From contig NC_059356.1 in the NCBI RefSeq assembly GCF_019703515.2, forward strand, positions 19,807,197 to 19,871,196: a DNA stretch of 64,000 nt. Reading direction: 5' to 3'. Made by a program: the position numbers and the translations under genes. The notes under the pieces are model-generated. The model was not told where the DNA came from and did not search any database. It worked only from the letters and a program-made list of their open reading frames with translations. Position 1 is the first letter of the stretch; the number at the start of each line of letters is the position of its first letter. Origin of the DNA: Myxocyprinus asiaticus. Lineage: Eukaryota; Chordata; Actinopteri; Cypriniformes; Catostomidae. This document shows, one piece after another, positions 1 to 11,466 of this stretch.

Positions 1-66
1 CGTACCCTGCGGGCATAAATGCACCGCTATGGCGCGTTCTACCTGGGGAAGCCCAATATATATCCC

Positions 67-808
67 TTAGCCACTCCGTCGTTGAGGATAGTCAGAGTGG
101 ATGAGCCCGCAAAGCATGTATGGGCAGTAAAAGGTGCCTTCCACGACTCCATTAACTCCTCGTGCACTTCCGGGAAGAAAGGCACCGGGGCGGGGGGCGG
201 GGCGTGGCCATGAGTCGCGCTCCGAGCCCAGAAACCAATCATCCAGCCTTGAATGCTCAGGACAGGGTGGAGGGTTCCACTTCAGCATAATGTTCGCAGC
301 CACCCGGGCAAGCATGGCTGCCATCTCGGCATCCGCCTCATCCTGTGCTCTACCGCCCGTGGATGGGAGCTCAGAAGATTCATCCACTTCCGATAGCAGA
401 AGCCCACCCTCCGATGCTGCAACCGAAAGCTCATCCTCATCGCGAGCCACGAACGACACATTAAACCCGCCCTGAGGCAGACCTCCTGCAACACTCGACA
501 GCTAGTCCGGACAGAACAAGTGTGCTGGGGATAGGAGGTCTGCGGGGGCTGAGCCGGCGGAAATGCTCCCATGTCCACATCCAGTTCGCCCGCGGTGCTT
601 GCCGACCCGGCCAGCTGAGGTTGGGGAGCAGCCGCGGTGGCTCCTTCATGAAGAAGGATGTGAGCCACGACCGCAACGTTTTCATGGGCATGTTCTCACA
701 ATGAGAACACAACCCTTCCATGAAAGCCAACTCGGCGTGCTGGCGCCCCATGGTATCCGGAGGGGAGAAATAATGGCCACATCCAGTAGCAAAAACACGG
801 AAGGACAT
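67..808 (-). pseudogene. DIRS gag remnant, copy A
   Basis: Nucleocapsid-like Gag of the DIRS element, broken. The start is the ATG at 808 (MSFRVFATGCGHYFSP), the counterpart of MPFRLC in copies B and C. A Cys/His-rich stretch follows (LCSHCENMPMKTLRSWL), which looks metal-binding. The frame is lost near 460-480. It continues in another frame to about 67, through a segment carrying SRLDDWFLGSE and an acidic region. The later Gag half is outside the window. Assignment rests on collinear similarity to copies B and C. Confidence 0.75.
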
Positions 809-996
809 TTTTAAAAAGATGCCAAATCGTTTGCACGAGCTCTTTTAGAGAAAATATGCTCTTTCGAATATACTCTTTTAGCACCTGCAGCCTCAGGCTG
901 CCGAAGTGCCCAGGGCTTCGACCGTGCGAGGGTGACTGCTGATATGCACGGTAAAAAATCCAGCAGCATAGCAAGAGGTGAAAGGAGGCCATCTCC

Positions 997-1003
997 TTTT
1001 ATA
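997..1003 (-). promoter_or_regulatory. TATA box of DIRS copy A terminal repeat
   Basis: The minus strand reads CGGGTATAAAAGGAG here, in the same place relative to the terminal repeat as in copies B and C. It lies about 190 bases upstream of the gag ATG at 808. It is probably the Pol II core promoter for the element's own transcript; use is inferred. Confidence 0.55.
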
Positions 1004-1156
1004 CCCGTATGTCCGGGGCGGAGAGTGGCATGCAAATTTCACTCTCCAATTTTTATTGGCCTTTTCTATTTATCTTAAGCAAAGGTGATTGGGGCTCTCA
1101 AGATCGAACCCCTAATGTCACTACATCGACACAACGTCAAGAGAGTGACAGACAGG

Positions 1157-2060
1157 TAACTTCACTTCAGCCATCTCCATGTTTTTAGTTTGATGCCGAC
1201 ATTCTTAAGTTTGCACTGGGGGGTCTTGCCACCATATGAAATAAATTTAACAGATATGCTGACAATATGTAGAGTTATTAAAAACAGAATGGAATTAGTA
1301 TCTATCTTACATCTTTAAACTTAAATGAAGAGGAGTGTGGCATTTTCTCTGTATGAAGATGGTCAAACACGTAATATTGCACTTCAGATCTGCTATGTCA
1401 GCGCAAACAGAAATAAACCATTTTAGTATCATAAAAACCTTGATGCAATGCAAAAGTTTAGAGGTGGTAATAATGAGACATAATGGGTAATGATATACCT
1501 GTCGTTGTTTTATAGCATTATTTTGAAGTCAAACATCCCCTTAAACTTCCACTTCTCATGGGACTGATGATGTTGGTGGTCATAACTTCAGAAGTGCTCT
1601 GAGTTAGTTCAAGGTCCTTGCTAAAACCCATGTTCAGTTAATATGGCATCTTCAATAAATAACATTTTTTAAAAATACATAAATTCTCCATGACTTCCTC
1701 TTTTTGATATTCTTACTGTAGTTTCTCTTGGACAGAGCTCGATTCATTTATTTCAGTGCAATCTGCTTAGTTCAGTGTTATGGCTGTGATGTGCTCCTGG
1801 AAACCTGTTTCATCTTTTCACATGATTTCTAGATGCAAAGAAAAGAAAATTATTACAAACCTGTCATAAGGATAAATGGTCAATCCACGAAAGAGATTTT
1901 TGTGATTCAAGTTTGAAATTACTCACCTCATGACGGAGAGTATTGCAGGCCTGGACGAGATAGTTTTGTCTACTTTTTTGCTTTCCGAAATAAACATGTA
2001 AGAAAGTAGGTCGAAATAAATCAAAATATCTATACTCAACAAATCATTTTATTTATCTCC
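1157..2060. other. AT-rich spacer, no gene seen
   Basis: No reading frame of note, no inverted repeats that I could pair, and no similarity to the other repeats in the window. Composition is ordinary AT-rich fish intergenic sequence. Confidence 0.6.
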
Positions 2061-2064
2061 TTAA

Positions 2065-2339
2065 CACCCTGTCTACACTGAATGTGAGCGTCGCGTCAAA
2101 AGTAATAGAACCCCATTATAATCAATGATGCTGTCTACACTAGAAGCGTCCGTTGTGGCGCGTCCGTCACGCGGACAATAGATGGGTGTCCCGTTCCATT
2201 TTGCACTGCACACACTGGCGCTACATCCTAAATTAAACAGTTTATATTTTAGAATGTTCATGCTGACAGGTCCAGTGTAGACAGCCTTAAGCTGTTGTGG
2301 CGCATCGCATCAACGGAAGCGCCTGGTGTAGACAGGGTG
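2065..2339. mobile_element. MITE with TTAA-type target site
   Basis: A 275-bp non-autonomous DNA element. The termini are inverted: CACCCTGTCTACAC at 2065 and its complement GTGTAGACAGGGTG ending at 2339. It is flanked by TTAA on the left (2061-2064) and TTAC on the right (2340-2343), consistent with a TTAA duplication with one mutation. That target points to Kolobok- or piggyBac-type transposition. A second, inner inverted pair (CTGTCTACACTAG near 2131 and CCAGTGTAGACAG near 2271) repeats the terminal motif. There is no coding capacity; the 62-aa frame inside is not meaningful. Confidence 0.7.
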
Positions 2340-2343
2340 TTAC

Positions 2344-2888
2344 CAGGTTAACAACGCTCTCTCAGGCGTTCAAATCAACCAACTTCCCGTGACAGTTGAA
2401 ATTTGAAATGGGATGCTCAAGTGTTGTTGATCACTCACACGAGTTGCGAGCGCGTGGCTTAAATGCACCTTTGCGCAATGCAGATAAGATAACAAATTGT
2501 TAGCGCAACACATTTAAGTTGTTTGCTGTTTATGATAAACAAATGTATGCATCTGTTGTTGATTTATGAGTGAAGAATAGACTGTACAATAGACTGTGTC
2601 GATATACTGATATAAACCTTAAAGAGAAAGGACATATAGACCATTTCAAGGACTGTTGTTGGTGACGTCAAGTGACGTCATTGTTCCATGAACATTTCCC
2701 GCTTGTCAAAACAGACTATTTAGCAGAAATGGGCCACTTCGATTAAAATGAATGGCCAATGGCAGCCAAAGGTCATCAGATGTAGAAAGGAAGTCCCACT
2801 TTACAGGTAAAATAGCCAATCACCTTTTTATCACATAGTTGTTTGACTCATTTTTAAATCATAATGATAACAGAAATCACCCAAATGG
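2344..2888. other. Spacer and possible degraded left end of Tc1 element
   Basis: No gene. The last 100 bases before 2889 resemble the subterminal part of a Tc1 left arm, but I could not find the outer left repeat expected from the right end of the element. Confidence 0.45.
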
Positions 2889-4326
2889 CCCTGATCAAAA
2901 GTTTACATACCCTTGAAAGTTTGGCCTTGTTATAGACACACAAGATGACACACACAGGTTTAAATGGCAATTAAAAGTTAATTTCCACACCTGTGGCTTT
3001 TAAAATTGCAATTAGTGTTTGTGTATAAATAGTCAATGAGTTTGTTAGCTCTCACGTGGATGCACTGAGCAGGCTAGATACTGAGCCATGGGGAGCAGAA
3101 AAGAACTGTCAAAAGACCTGCGTAACAAGGTAATGGAACTTTATAAAGATGGAAAAGGATATAAAAAGATATCCAGAGCCTTGAAAATGCCAGTCAGTAC
3201 TGTTCAATCACTTATTAAGAAGTGGAAAATTCGGGGATCTCTTGACACCAAGCCAAGGTCAGGTAGACCAAGAAAGACTTCAGCCACAACTGCCAGAAGA
3301 ATTGTTCGGGATACAAAGAAAACCAACAGGTAACCTCAGGAGAAATACAGGCTGCTCTGGAAAAAGACAGTGTGGTTGTTTCAAGGAGCACAATACAACA
3401 ATACTCGAACAAAAATTAGCTGCATGGTCGAGTTGCCAGAAAGAAGCCTTTACTGCACAAATGCCACAAAAAAGCCTGGTTACAATATGCCCGACAACAC
3501 CTTGACACGCCTCACAGCTTCTGGCACACTGTAATTTGGAGTGACGAGACCAAAATAGAGCTTTATGGTCACAAACATAAGTGCTATGTTTGGAGAGGGG
3601 TCAACAAGGCCTATAGTGAAAAGAATACCATCTTCACTGTGAAGCATGGTGGTGGCTCACTGATGTTTTGGTGGTGTGTGAGCTCTAAAGGCACGGGGAA
3701 TCTTTTGAAAATTGATGGCAAGATGAATGCACCATGTTATCAGAAAATACTGGCAGACAATTTGCATTCTTCTGCACGAAAGCTGCACATGGGACGCTCT
3801 TGGACTTTCCAGCATGACAACGACCCTAAGCACAAGGCCAAGTTGACCCTCCAGTGGTTACAGCAGAAATAGGTGAAGGTTCTGGAGTGGCCATCACAGT
3901 CTCCTGACCTTAATATCATCGAGCCACTCTGGGGAGATCTCAAACGTGCGGTTCATGCAAGATGACCAAAGACTTTGCATGACCTGGAGGCATTTTGCCA
4001 AGACAAATGGGCACCTATACCACCTGCAAGAATATATTGTAATAGACAACTATTACAAAAGACTGCACACTGTCATTGATGCTAAAGGGGGCAATACACA
4101 GTATTAAGAACTAAGGGTATGCAGACTTTTGAACAGGGGTCATTTAATTTTTTCTTTGTTGCCATGTTTTGTTTTATGATTGTGCCATTCTGTTATAACC
4201 TACAGTTGAATATGAATCCCATTAGAAATAAAAGAAATGTGTTTTGCCTTCTCACTCGTGTTTTCTTAAAAAATGGTACATATATTACCAATTCTCCAAG
4301 GGTATGCAAACTTTTGAGCACAACTG
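2889..4326 (+). mobile_element. Tc1/mariner transposon, inactive
   Basis: A Tc1-like element with IR/DR termini. The right end carries two copies of the transposase-binding motif, GGGTATGCAGACTTTTGA (about 4109) and GGGTATGCAAACTTTTGAG (about 4300), ending CACAACTG followed by TA. The inverted counterpart TCAAAAGTTTACATACCC is at about 2893 on the left. The outer left repeat was not found, so the left end is truncated or too decayed to see. The transposase gene inside has several stops and frameshifts. Confidence 0.85.
3088..4060 (+). pseudogene. Tc1 transposase, frameshifted
   Basis: DD34E-type transposase of the Tc1 family, which cuts and pastes the element at TA sites. An 81-residue N-terminal part is open (MGSRKELSKDLRNKVMELYK, the first helix-turn-helix, then a GRPR-type motif SGRPRKTS). 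A frameshift follows at about 3325. The first catalytic Asp is visible in IWSDETK (about 3540) and the second in FQHDNDPKH (about 3817). The third, a Glu, is in [11 protein letters not shown] (about 3905), after a TAG stop at about 3870. Another stop follows at about 3963. Coding remains readable to about 4060 but no intact protein is possible. Confidence 0.85.
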
Positions 4327-5420
4327 TATTACTTTAACAATTTATTGAATGTTTTTTTAATCATATTGATTTGATAAAACGGTGGCAACTGCAATAAGCC
4401 ACTTGACTCCATCTGCTAAAGTGATTTTACCATGGGTAAAGTGGTCTCACCCATTTTTCACTTTGTGCAGTGCCCCCACAGTAAAATCACTATAACGCAC
4501 AGCCTTTCATGGTTTATTGCTTTAATATTCACCAGTCTTTGGAACCTCAAACTTACAAACTTGATCACAAACTTTGGACATGGGTTGCCTGAGGAGCACA
4601 AACCAAAATTAGCTACAATCTCATGTAAAACCACTGAATAAGTAAATTAGTGAAAAACTCAAGTTATTAGATTGATGTACAACAACACGATTTACAAATT
4701 TTACCATAATGTACAACATATTGATTTTTTATTGTTATATTCAAAATCTAATTCATCCTGTATTGACACTTGATGATTCTTTTATGCTTGACAATGCTGT
4801 GTCCAACAATATAAAATTAAAGGACTTACATCCTTTGAAAACCTTGCCTCATGGGCATTTCTCCGTATACCTAGTCATGTGTATGACCTTTATTGAAATT
4901 GCTTTTCACTGGAATAGGTCACCAGATTGAAAGGCAGGGGATGGATGGAATAATAGGTTAGTCTCTGTTCAGCACACATTGAATACAGCAGGTTGAGCTT
5001 TAACTTGGCTTTTGTAAAGATTTAAGGCTATTTTCAAAGGCCAGCTGCACAAGTCTTTCTCTGGCCTGCCCAGTAAAGGACAGCAAGAGGAAGAGGTGGA
5101 ATAGGGCTAAAATAAGACAAAAGAGAAATAAGAAAAGGAAGAGGTGCAAAATAACCTACTTTGAGCAAACTATATGCTTGTACATTTAAATGTTTAATTG
5201 CTGTAAAACTATTAACTGAGAATAGACATACTGTATGTCCACATTCAAAATGTTTTTTTTTTTTTTTTTGAAGAGAGATTTTTTCTGTGTTAATAAATTG
5301 AATAGCATCAGCATTGTTAATCTAACTTTTTTTACCTACTTTTTTGTCACACAGGTTTGTAGTCAAAAGTCCACTTAAACAAATATGTTATATCACAGTG
5401 GTTTTGTATGTTGTTAGAAA
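4327..5420. other. Spacer, no gene seen
   Basis: AT-rich sequence without recognisable coding or repeat structure apart from a poly-T run near 5252-5269. Short open frames (for example 4432-4641) show no family resemblance. Confidence 0.6.
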
Positions 5421-5751
5421 CGTCCTGGTTACTTTCGTAACCTCCGTTCCCTGATGGAGGGAACAAGATGTTGTGACGATGTAGTGACACTAGGGGTAGC
5501 CCTTGGGAGCCCCAAACACCTCTGATCTTTGAGAAAAAGCCAATGGGAATTGGCGAGTGGAATTTGCATGCCACTCCCAGGGACATACGGGTATAAAAGG
5601 AGCTGGCTCGCAACCACTCATTCAGGTTTTGTGCTGAGGAGCCGAGACAAGGTCCTGGCCATTTCAGCGGGTAGTTCAGTGTTGTTACAAGAGGGACACA
5701 ATGTCTCATTCCCTTCATCAGGGAATGGAGTTTACACAAGTAACCAGGACG
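5421..5751. mobile_element. 331-bp palindrome-ended module next to DIRS left end (copy 1)
   Basis: A compact unit bounded by inverted arms of about 55 bp: CGTCCTGGTTACTTTCGTAA at 5421 pairs with the complement of the sequence ending GTAACCAGGACG at 5751. Each arm contains two small hairpins (GTTAC..GTAAC and GTTCCCT..AGGGAA types). Between the arms lies about 180 bp matching the DIRS right terminal repeat, including a TATA box. An independent unit of exactly the same length is at 36286-36616. It abuts the DIRS copy B outer end at 5752. It may be the true left terminus of the DIRS element or a small element built from it. Confidence 0.7.
5592..5599 (+). promoter_or_regulatory. TATA box in palindromic module
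   Basis: GGGTATAAAAGGAGC sits in the core shared with the DIRS terminal repeat. About 30 bases downstream is CCACTCATTCAG, a plausible initiation region. It points rightward into the DIRS antisense direction. Function is inferred from position and conservation in all copies. Confidence 0.45.
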
Positions 5752-6589
5752 TTCCTTATCTGTCACTCACTCAACGTTGTGTCGATGTAGTGACAGTAGG
5801 GGTCCCTATACAAAATGCCACAACTAGCTGAACTGTGTTACGTGGACTGGCGATGTGAGACAGGCAGACCGCTGTGTGCCTCGTAGCCAGTGCACCAGGC
5901 CGTCACGTAACAATGCTCCTACAAGGGTCGAACGGTCCCCTGCACCTCGGGGACAAGTCGACTGCCCAAAAAATGGGGACAAGCTAGCCCAGCTCTTCTT
6001 TTTCCCCCCCAAAAAAAGAGTGGAAATCATTTACCGACTGGAGGCCATAAGTGTCTGCATCGGGGGGGTGTCACTCCCAAGGGGAAGACACTGCGGAGAC
6101 CACACCCCACACGGAGGTGGGGGTATTTGAGTGGAAATACGTCACATGGTCTTACCGAGTTTTGTGGGAAGTATGTCATGTGGAGAAGTCCCGTGGTAGG
6201 TCTTACCTGAGGGGGGAGGAGCTCTACAGACACGGAAGATGCAGTTTACCAACAGGGAAACCATTTTGCGGAAGAAACATCACACGGGGTTACCTACGGG
6301 GAACCAGTGCATGTGGAGCACCTACCCCAGTATAGGGCCAAGTTAGCACACGTACTGGGCCAGCAGCGAGTTTCTCCACAAACCCGCCTGCCACAGGGCG
6401 AAGGAGGAAAGTCATCCAGGGTCCACAACTTTGTGAACACGACTGGGAGTCAAAGCGCACGTCTTCACCTCAGGGAGGGGAAAGGCATTATGCGCAAGTG
6501 GTACACCTGGCCAGCTGTCCCGGAACTTACCTGTTCGTACCTGACAACACACGGGACGAAACCTGCTCAATACCGGAGATTATAGAATC

Positions 6590-7505
6590 TCGCAAAGGTG
6601 TTGGGTGTTGCCCAGCCCGCCGCTCTGCAGATGTCTGCTAAAGAGGTGCCATTGGTCAGAGCCCAGGAGGCCGCCACACTCCTAGTAGAGGGGGCTCGTA
6701 GCCTCAAGGGGGGCGGCTGTCCTGGGCATAATATGCCATAGCGATGGCATCAATGACCTAGTGGGCGATCCTCTGTTTGGAGACAGTGCTCCCTTTCCGC
6801 TGTCCGCCAAAGCAGACAAAGAGCTGATCAGAGCATCTAGAGCTCTGTGTGCGATCCAAATAGATGCGCAAAGCACTCATCAGACACAGCAACGATAAGG
6901 CTTGGTCTGCCTCCTCCCGGGGCAGCTTCGCTTGCAGGTTCACCATCTGATCCCTAAACAGAGTCTTGGGAACCTTGGGCACATAGCCCTGTCGGGGTCT
7001 CAGGATCATATGAGTGTAACCCAGACCGAACTCCAGGCACGTTTCGCTGACAGAGAACCCCTGAAGTTCCCATACCCTCTTGATGTAGGTGAGCACCGTC
7101 AGGAGGGCAGTCTTCAAAGAGAATACCTTTAGCTCAGCTGACTCTAGGGCCTCAAAGGGAGCTCCCCATAGGCCCCGAAGGACCACGGAGAGGTCCCATG
7201 AGGGGATGAGACGCGATCTGGGGGGGTTTAACCTCCTAGCGCCTCTCAGGAACCTGACAATCAATTCGTGCTTCCCCAGATACTTACCGTCTACTGCATC
7301 GTGATGTGCCGATATAGCAGCTACATACACCTTCAAGGTGGAGGGGGACAGCCGCCCCTCCAGCCTCTCCTGCAGGAAGGAAAGCACTGATCCAACTGCG
7401 GATCTCCGGGGGTCTTCACATCGGAAAGAACACCACTTAGTGAACAGACATCACTTCAAGGCACACAGGCGCCTCGTAGAGGGAGCCCTGGCCTGAGTGA
7501 TCGTG
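6590..7505 (-). pseudogene. DIRS tyrosine recombinase, copy B
   Basis: Site-specific recombinase that would circularise and integrate the DIRS cDNA. A 209-aa frame (7387 to 6758) holds the N-terminal SAM-like part (MLSFLQERLEGRLSPSTLKV) and the first catalytic Arg region (AVLT..IKRVWELQ). Sequence upstream of the ATG (DTITQARAPSTRRLCALK) shows the true start is further right. Downstream, after a stop, the HxxR box reads RAPSTRS: the catalytic His is Pro, codon CCC on the minus strand at 6690-6692. The nucleophile Tyr lies in FARFYNL near 6592. Copy D keeps HSTR at this place, so the His loss is specific to this copy. Confidence 0.8.
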
Positions 7506-7599
7506 TCTACCACCGCCAGTGGTATGACACTTAGGTCTTCCACGTCCAGTCCAAGGGCCAGACATGGAGGTTCCAGAGGTCTGGTTGCGAGTGCCAGAT

Positions 7600-9514
7600 G
7601 GTGCCCCGTCCCTGAGAAAGAAGGTTCTTCCTCAGGGGAATTCGGCAGGGAGGGAATGTCACGAGGAGCGTGAGGTCCAAGAACCAAGTCTGGATGGGCC
7701 AGTAGGGTGCTGCTAGGATGATCTGCTCCTTGTCCTCCCTGACCTTGCACAACGTCTGTGCAAGTAGGCTCACTGGGGGGAGCGCATACTTGCGCAGCTC
7801 CAGGGGCCAGCTGTGTGCCAGTGCATCTGTGCTGAGGGGAGCCTCGGTAAAAGAATACAAGAGTGGGCAGTGGGAGGATTCCCAGGAAGCGAACAGGTCT
7901 ACCTGCACTTGACCGAATCGACTCCAAATCAGCTGGACCACCTGGGGGTGGAGTGTCCACTCTCCCCTGCTGACTCCAGAGGAGGAGATGGTGGGCGAGT
8001 TGCAACATTTGACGAGAATGCATGCCACCTTGGTGGTTGATGTAGGCTACCGTCGCCGTGTTTTCCATCCGGACCAACATGTGCTTGCCCTAGATCAATG
8101 GCCAAAGCCTCCGCAGGGTGAGCAATACTATCAGCAACTCGAGGTAGTTGATGTGCCAACGCAGTTGCGGGCCAGTCCGAGGACCGGCGACTGCGCGCCC
8201 GTTGCACACGGCACCCCAGCCACGCTTGGTCCAAGGGCTGAAAAGACGGCAGCAGACCAGCGTCACAAGCACGTGGTGTGCCCCGTGGCGCCATGCCCAT
8301 CTCAAACTCGAGTCTGAAGCAGTCTCATATGTATCAACATGAGCGCCGTGACCTCCGCTGAGGATGCCATATGCCCCAGGAGCCTCTGAAACAATTTAAG
8401 TGGGACTGCCGTTTTCCATCTGAACGCTCTCAGACAGTTCAGCACCAACTGTGCACGCTTGCTCTTGAGGCACACCATCATCGAGACTGAGTCTAACTCC
8501 ATGCCGAGAAAAGAGATACTCTGAACCAGGGAGAGCTTGTTCTTTTCCCAGTTGACCTGAAGCCCCAACTGGCTGAGGTGCCTGAGCACCAAGTCCCTGT
8601 GCACACTCAACAAGTCCTGCGAGTGAGCCAGAATCAGCCAGTCATTGAGATAGTTGATACTTTGTACTGGTATGCTCGACACTCAAAAGCAAACCGTAGG
8701 AAAGGCCTGTGATGAGGTAAAACCGAGACGTGGAAATACACGTCCTTCAGGTCTACCGCCACAAACCAATCTTGATGTTGGACGCTCGCTAAAGTGCGTT
8801 TTTGCATCAGCATCTTGAACGGGAGTCTGTGCAAGGCCCAGTTCAGAGCTCACAGGTCCAAGATTGGCCACAACCCACCGCCTTTTTTGGGTACGATGAA
8901 GTAGGGGCTGTAAAACCCCTTTCTCATCTCAGCTGAAGGGACAGGCTCTATTGTGTCCTTCCATAGAAGGGACGCGATCTCCGCACATAAGCGGCATTCT
9001 CGCCCTTCACCAAGGTGAAGCGGATGCCGCTGAACCTTGGCGGGCACGTGACGAACTGAATCGCATAGCCGAGTCGGATGGTCCAGGTCAGCCATCGCGA
9101 CAGGTTGGAGAGCACAAGCCACGCGTCCAAACTCTGGACCAAGGGGACAATCGTGTCGGACGTACCGGCGGAAGGGGCCTCACGGCGGGGCGGAGCCTGA
9201 GGCGCCACGTCAAGGGGGCTCGAGCCACGAACCCATGGCCGTGCTGAGTCTGGGGACATCAAAGCACTTACCTGGCTCCGGATACCCACCGGCTGGTCAG
9301 GGAGGGAGGGAGGAGAAAAATCATCCCCGCAGTCCATCAGAACCGGCCTGGCGTGGGCGTATTTGTGCCACAGCTGGGCGCGCATGGGCAGGGGGCTGCC
9401 CCTGGAGCGCCATACTTTCCATAAAGGAATGGTGGTCGGTGGTTGTGATAACAACAGCCGTGAGCATTGGATATGTGATCCAGGATATTGAGGAAACCGC
9501 TCCTTTTCGGGCAT
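7600..9514 (-). pseudogene. DIRS reverse transcriptase/RNase H, copy B
   Basis: Pol protein that copies element RNA. It is split over several frames: an N-terminal part (9514-8850, with FYSPYFIVPKKGGG), a palm segment (VAVDLKDVYFHVSV, 8634-8834) and a catalytic segment (8682-8302). The RNase H part follows at about 8300-7929 (ELLIVLLTLRR, ENTATVAYINHQGG). The RT active-site box is YLND where the family and copy C have YLDD: the Asp codon is AAT at 8644-8646 on the minus strand. The linker to the recombinase (APYWPIQTWF) is present near 7690-7720. Confidence 0.82.
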
Positions 9515-9589
9515 GCAGTGAATGAAAGAAAAGGCAAGGATTCTCCTAACGGCCCTCCACCGGGGGATGGAGTGGTCTACTTACCATCT

Positions 9590-11051
9590 CTAGGCCTGCA
9601 GCAGGTCTCCACGTGCCTGGGTCACCTGTCTCAGGGGCGCTTCGAAGCCTTCCTTGGCGGCCGGCCGTGAGACGGGTGGAGTCTGCTTCCTGCGGGTGGC
9701 TCCACGCCGGGGCTGGGCCGCGGGGGCAGGCTGTGGCAGAGCCGGTGTTGTTGTGGCAGGAGGATGCCCTTGGTGACGAGCAGACGGGGTGTGGGGTCTT
9801 GAACTATGCCGAGGCAGGATGTACTGAATAGCCTCCGTCGGCCATTTCATTGCCGAGAACTGCTGGGCGAAGTCCTCGATGGTGTCGCCAAACAAGCTGA
9901 CCTGGGAGACGGGGGCGTCAAGGAACTGTACCTTGTCAGCTTCCCACATCTCGACCAAGTTGAGCCATAGGTGGTGCTCCTGGACCACCAGAGTGGGCAT
10001 CGCCTGCCTGAGAGTCCACGCCATGACCTTCATCGCTCGGAGGGCGAGGTCAGTCGCCGAGCGCAGCTCCTGCATCAATCCCGGGTCAGAACTACACTTG
10101 TGCAGTTTTCTTAGCGCCTTGGCTTGATTCACTTGCAGGAGAGCCATAGCAGGGCGGATGCGGCCTGTCCAGCGGCACCGCAGGCCTTAGTCGCCAGAAA
10201 TGACGTTAAACTACAGGTGCTGAACGGGAGTCTCTAGCGGCACTGCCAGGTGGTGGCGTTTTGCGGACACAGGTGCACCGCAACCGCCTTATCCACCTGA
10301 GGAATCGCCGGGTACCCCCTGGCAGCCCCGCCATCGAGGGTAGTGAGAGCGGAGGAGCTCAGAGACCGGGTCCGGGCAGTGAAAGGTGCCCGCTGTGATC
10401 TCGTGAGCTCCTCATGCACCTCTGGGAAGAAAGGGACTGGGGCGGGGCGTGGCCACGAGCGGTGCTCCGGGCCTAGGAACCAATCGTCAAGCTGCGAGGG
10501 TTCAGGGGGCGTGGAGGGTTCCACTCCAGCCCGACGCATGTATCAGCCCGGGCAAGCATGGCTTCCAGCTGCACGTCAGCCTGCGACTGGGCGACCGCAC
10601 CTGAAGGTGGGAGCCCAGTCGAGTAATAAACATCAGCCCGCTCTCTGATGCTGGAATCGAGAGCTCATCCACTCACCCTGAGACGAGCTGGCAGTCTCAT
10701 CTCAGTGGGGCAAACGAGTGTACTGGGGAATGGGAGGTCCGTGGGGAGTTACCCAGTGGAGTGGCTCCCATTGGGGTCCCCAAATTGCCCCCAGTGCTAA
10801 CCGACACGGCCTCAAACCCGTAGGTAGAAGGACCAAGGCGGGGAGCCGCTGGGGTGGCTTTTCCCTCTAAGGAAGGAAAAAAACCACGACCGCAACGTTG
10901 CCATGGTCACGCTCTCGTAGTGAGAACATGACCCATCCACGAACACTGTCTGAGCATGGGCAGTGCCCAAGCACGTAAGACCGCAATCGTGGCCATCGGA
11001 AATGAAGAAGTAACGATCGAAACCAGGAAATACACACAAACGGAAAGGCAT
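9590..11051 (-). pseudogene. DIRS gag, copy B
   Basis: Structural Gag of DIRS. It starts at the ATG at 11051 (MPFRLCVFPGFDRYFF), followed by the Cys/His stretch HAQTVFVDGSCSHYESVTMA. The frame is then lost and resumes as the SQLDDWFLGPEHRSW segment (10539-10234). It ends as a well-preserved helical 185-residue C-terminal part (10147-9590) with LWLNLVEMWEADKVQFLDAP and a Pro/Arg-rich tail. Some Cys residues of the N-terminal motif are lost relative to copy C (CSHY against CTHC). Confidence 0.75.
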
Positions 11052-11314
11052 CTTTAAAAAGACGCTCTCCGTTAATGCCACTCTTTTAGAAGGGAAAATA
11101 TACTCTTTCAGTAGGAAGAATATACTCTTTTAGCTGCTGAAGTGCCCAGGGGCGTTCTCTGCACTTCACCAGTGCAAGAGGGGGAGAAGCTGCTGTAATG
11201 TGCCGTAAATCCAACAGCTTTTCGAGGAGAATGGAACGGCAGAGGATTCAGCATGCTGAACACAACCGCTCGGCTCCGAAGAGAAAATCTGAATGAGTGG
11301 TTGCGAGCCAGCTC

Positions 11315-11321
11315 CTTTATA
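11315..11321 (-). promoter_or_regulatory. TATA box of DIRS copy B terminal repeat
   Basis: The minus strand reads CGGGTATAAAGGAGC about 260 bases upstream of the gag ATG at 11051. It is the same promoter block as in copies A and C and the 331-bp modules. Confidence 0.55.
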
Positions 11322-11466
11322 CCCGTATGTCCGGGGGAGTGGCATGCAAATTCCACTCACCAATTCCCATTGGCCTTTTCTCTAGATCAGAGGTGTTTGG
11401 GGCTCCCAAGGGCAACCCCTAGTGTCACTACATCGACAAAACGCTGAGTGAGTGACAGATAGGGAA

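Larger units (their letters stand above)
1..1156 (-). mobile_element. DIRS retrotransposon copy A, 5' end, cut by window edge
   Basis: This is the 5' (right-hand) end of a DIRS-type tyrosine-recombinase retrotransposon lying on the minus strand. It matches the right ends of the two longer DIRS copies in this window (11270-11466 and 43600-43783). All three share a block with GATGTAGTGACA (reverse complement, near 1118-1135), a TATA box and the start of gag. The terminal sequence decays at about 1156, where the other copies end in a CCCTATCTGTCAC-type border (minus strand). The rest of the element lies beyond base 1. Copy A is more diverged than copies B and C. Confidence 0.85.
5752..11466 (-). 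mobile_element. DIRS retrotransposon copy B, near full length
   Basis: A 5.7-kb DIRS-type element on the minus strand with gag, reverse transcriptase/RNase H and tyrosine recombinase in order from right to left. The termini are inverted: TTCCTTATCTGTCACTCACT at 5752 and its near complement ending at 11466. DIRS elements integrate with a tyrosine recombinase instead of a DDE integrase and make no target duplication; none is seen here. All three genes carry disabling changes, so this copy is dead. Confidence 0.88.
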
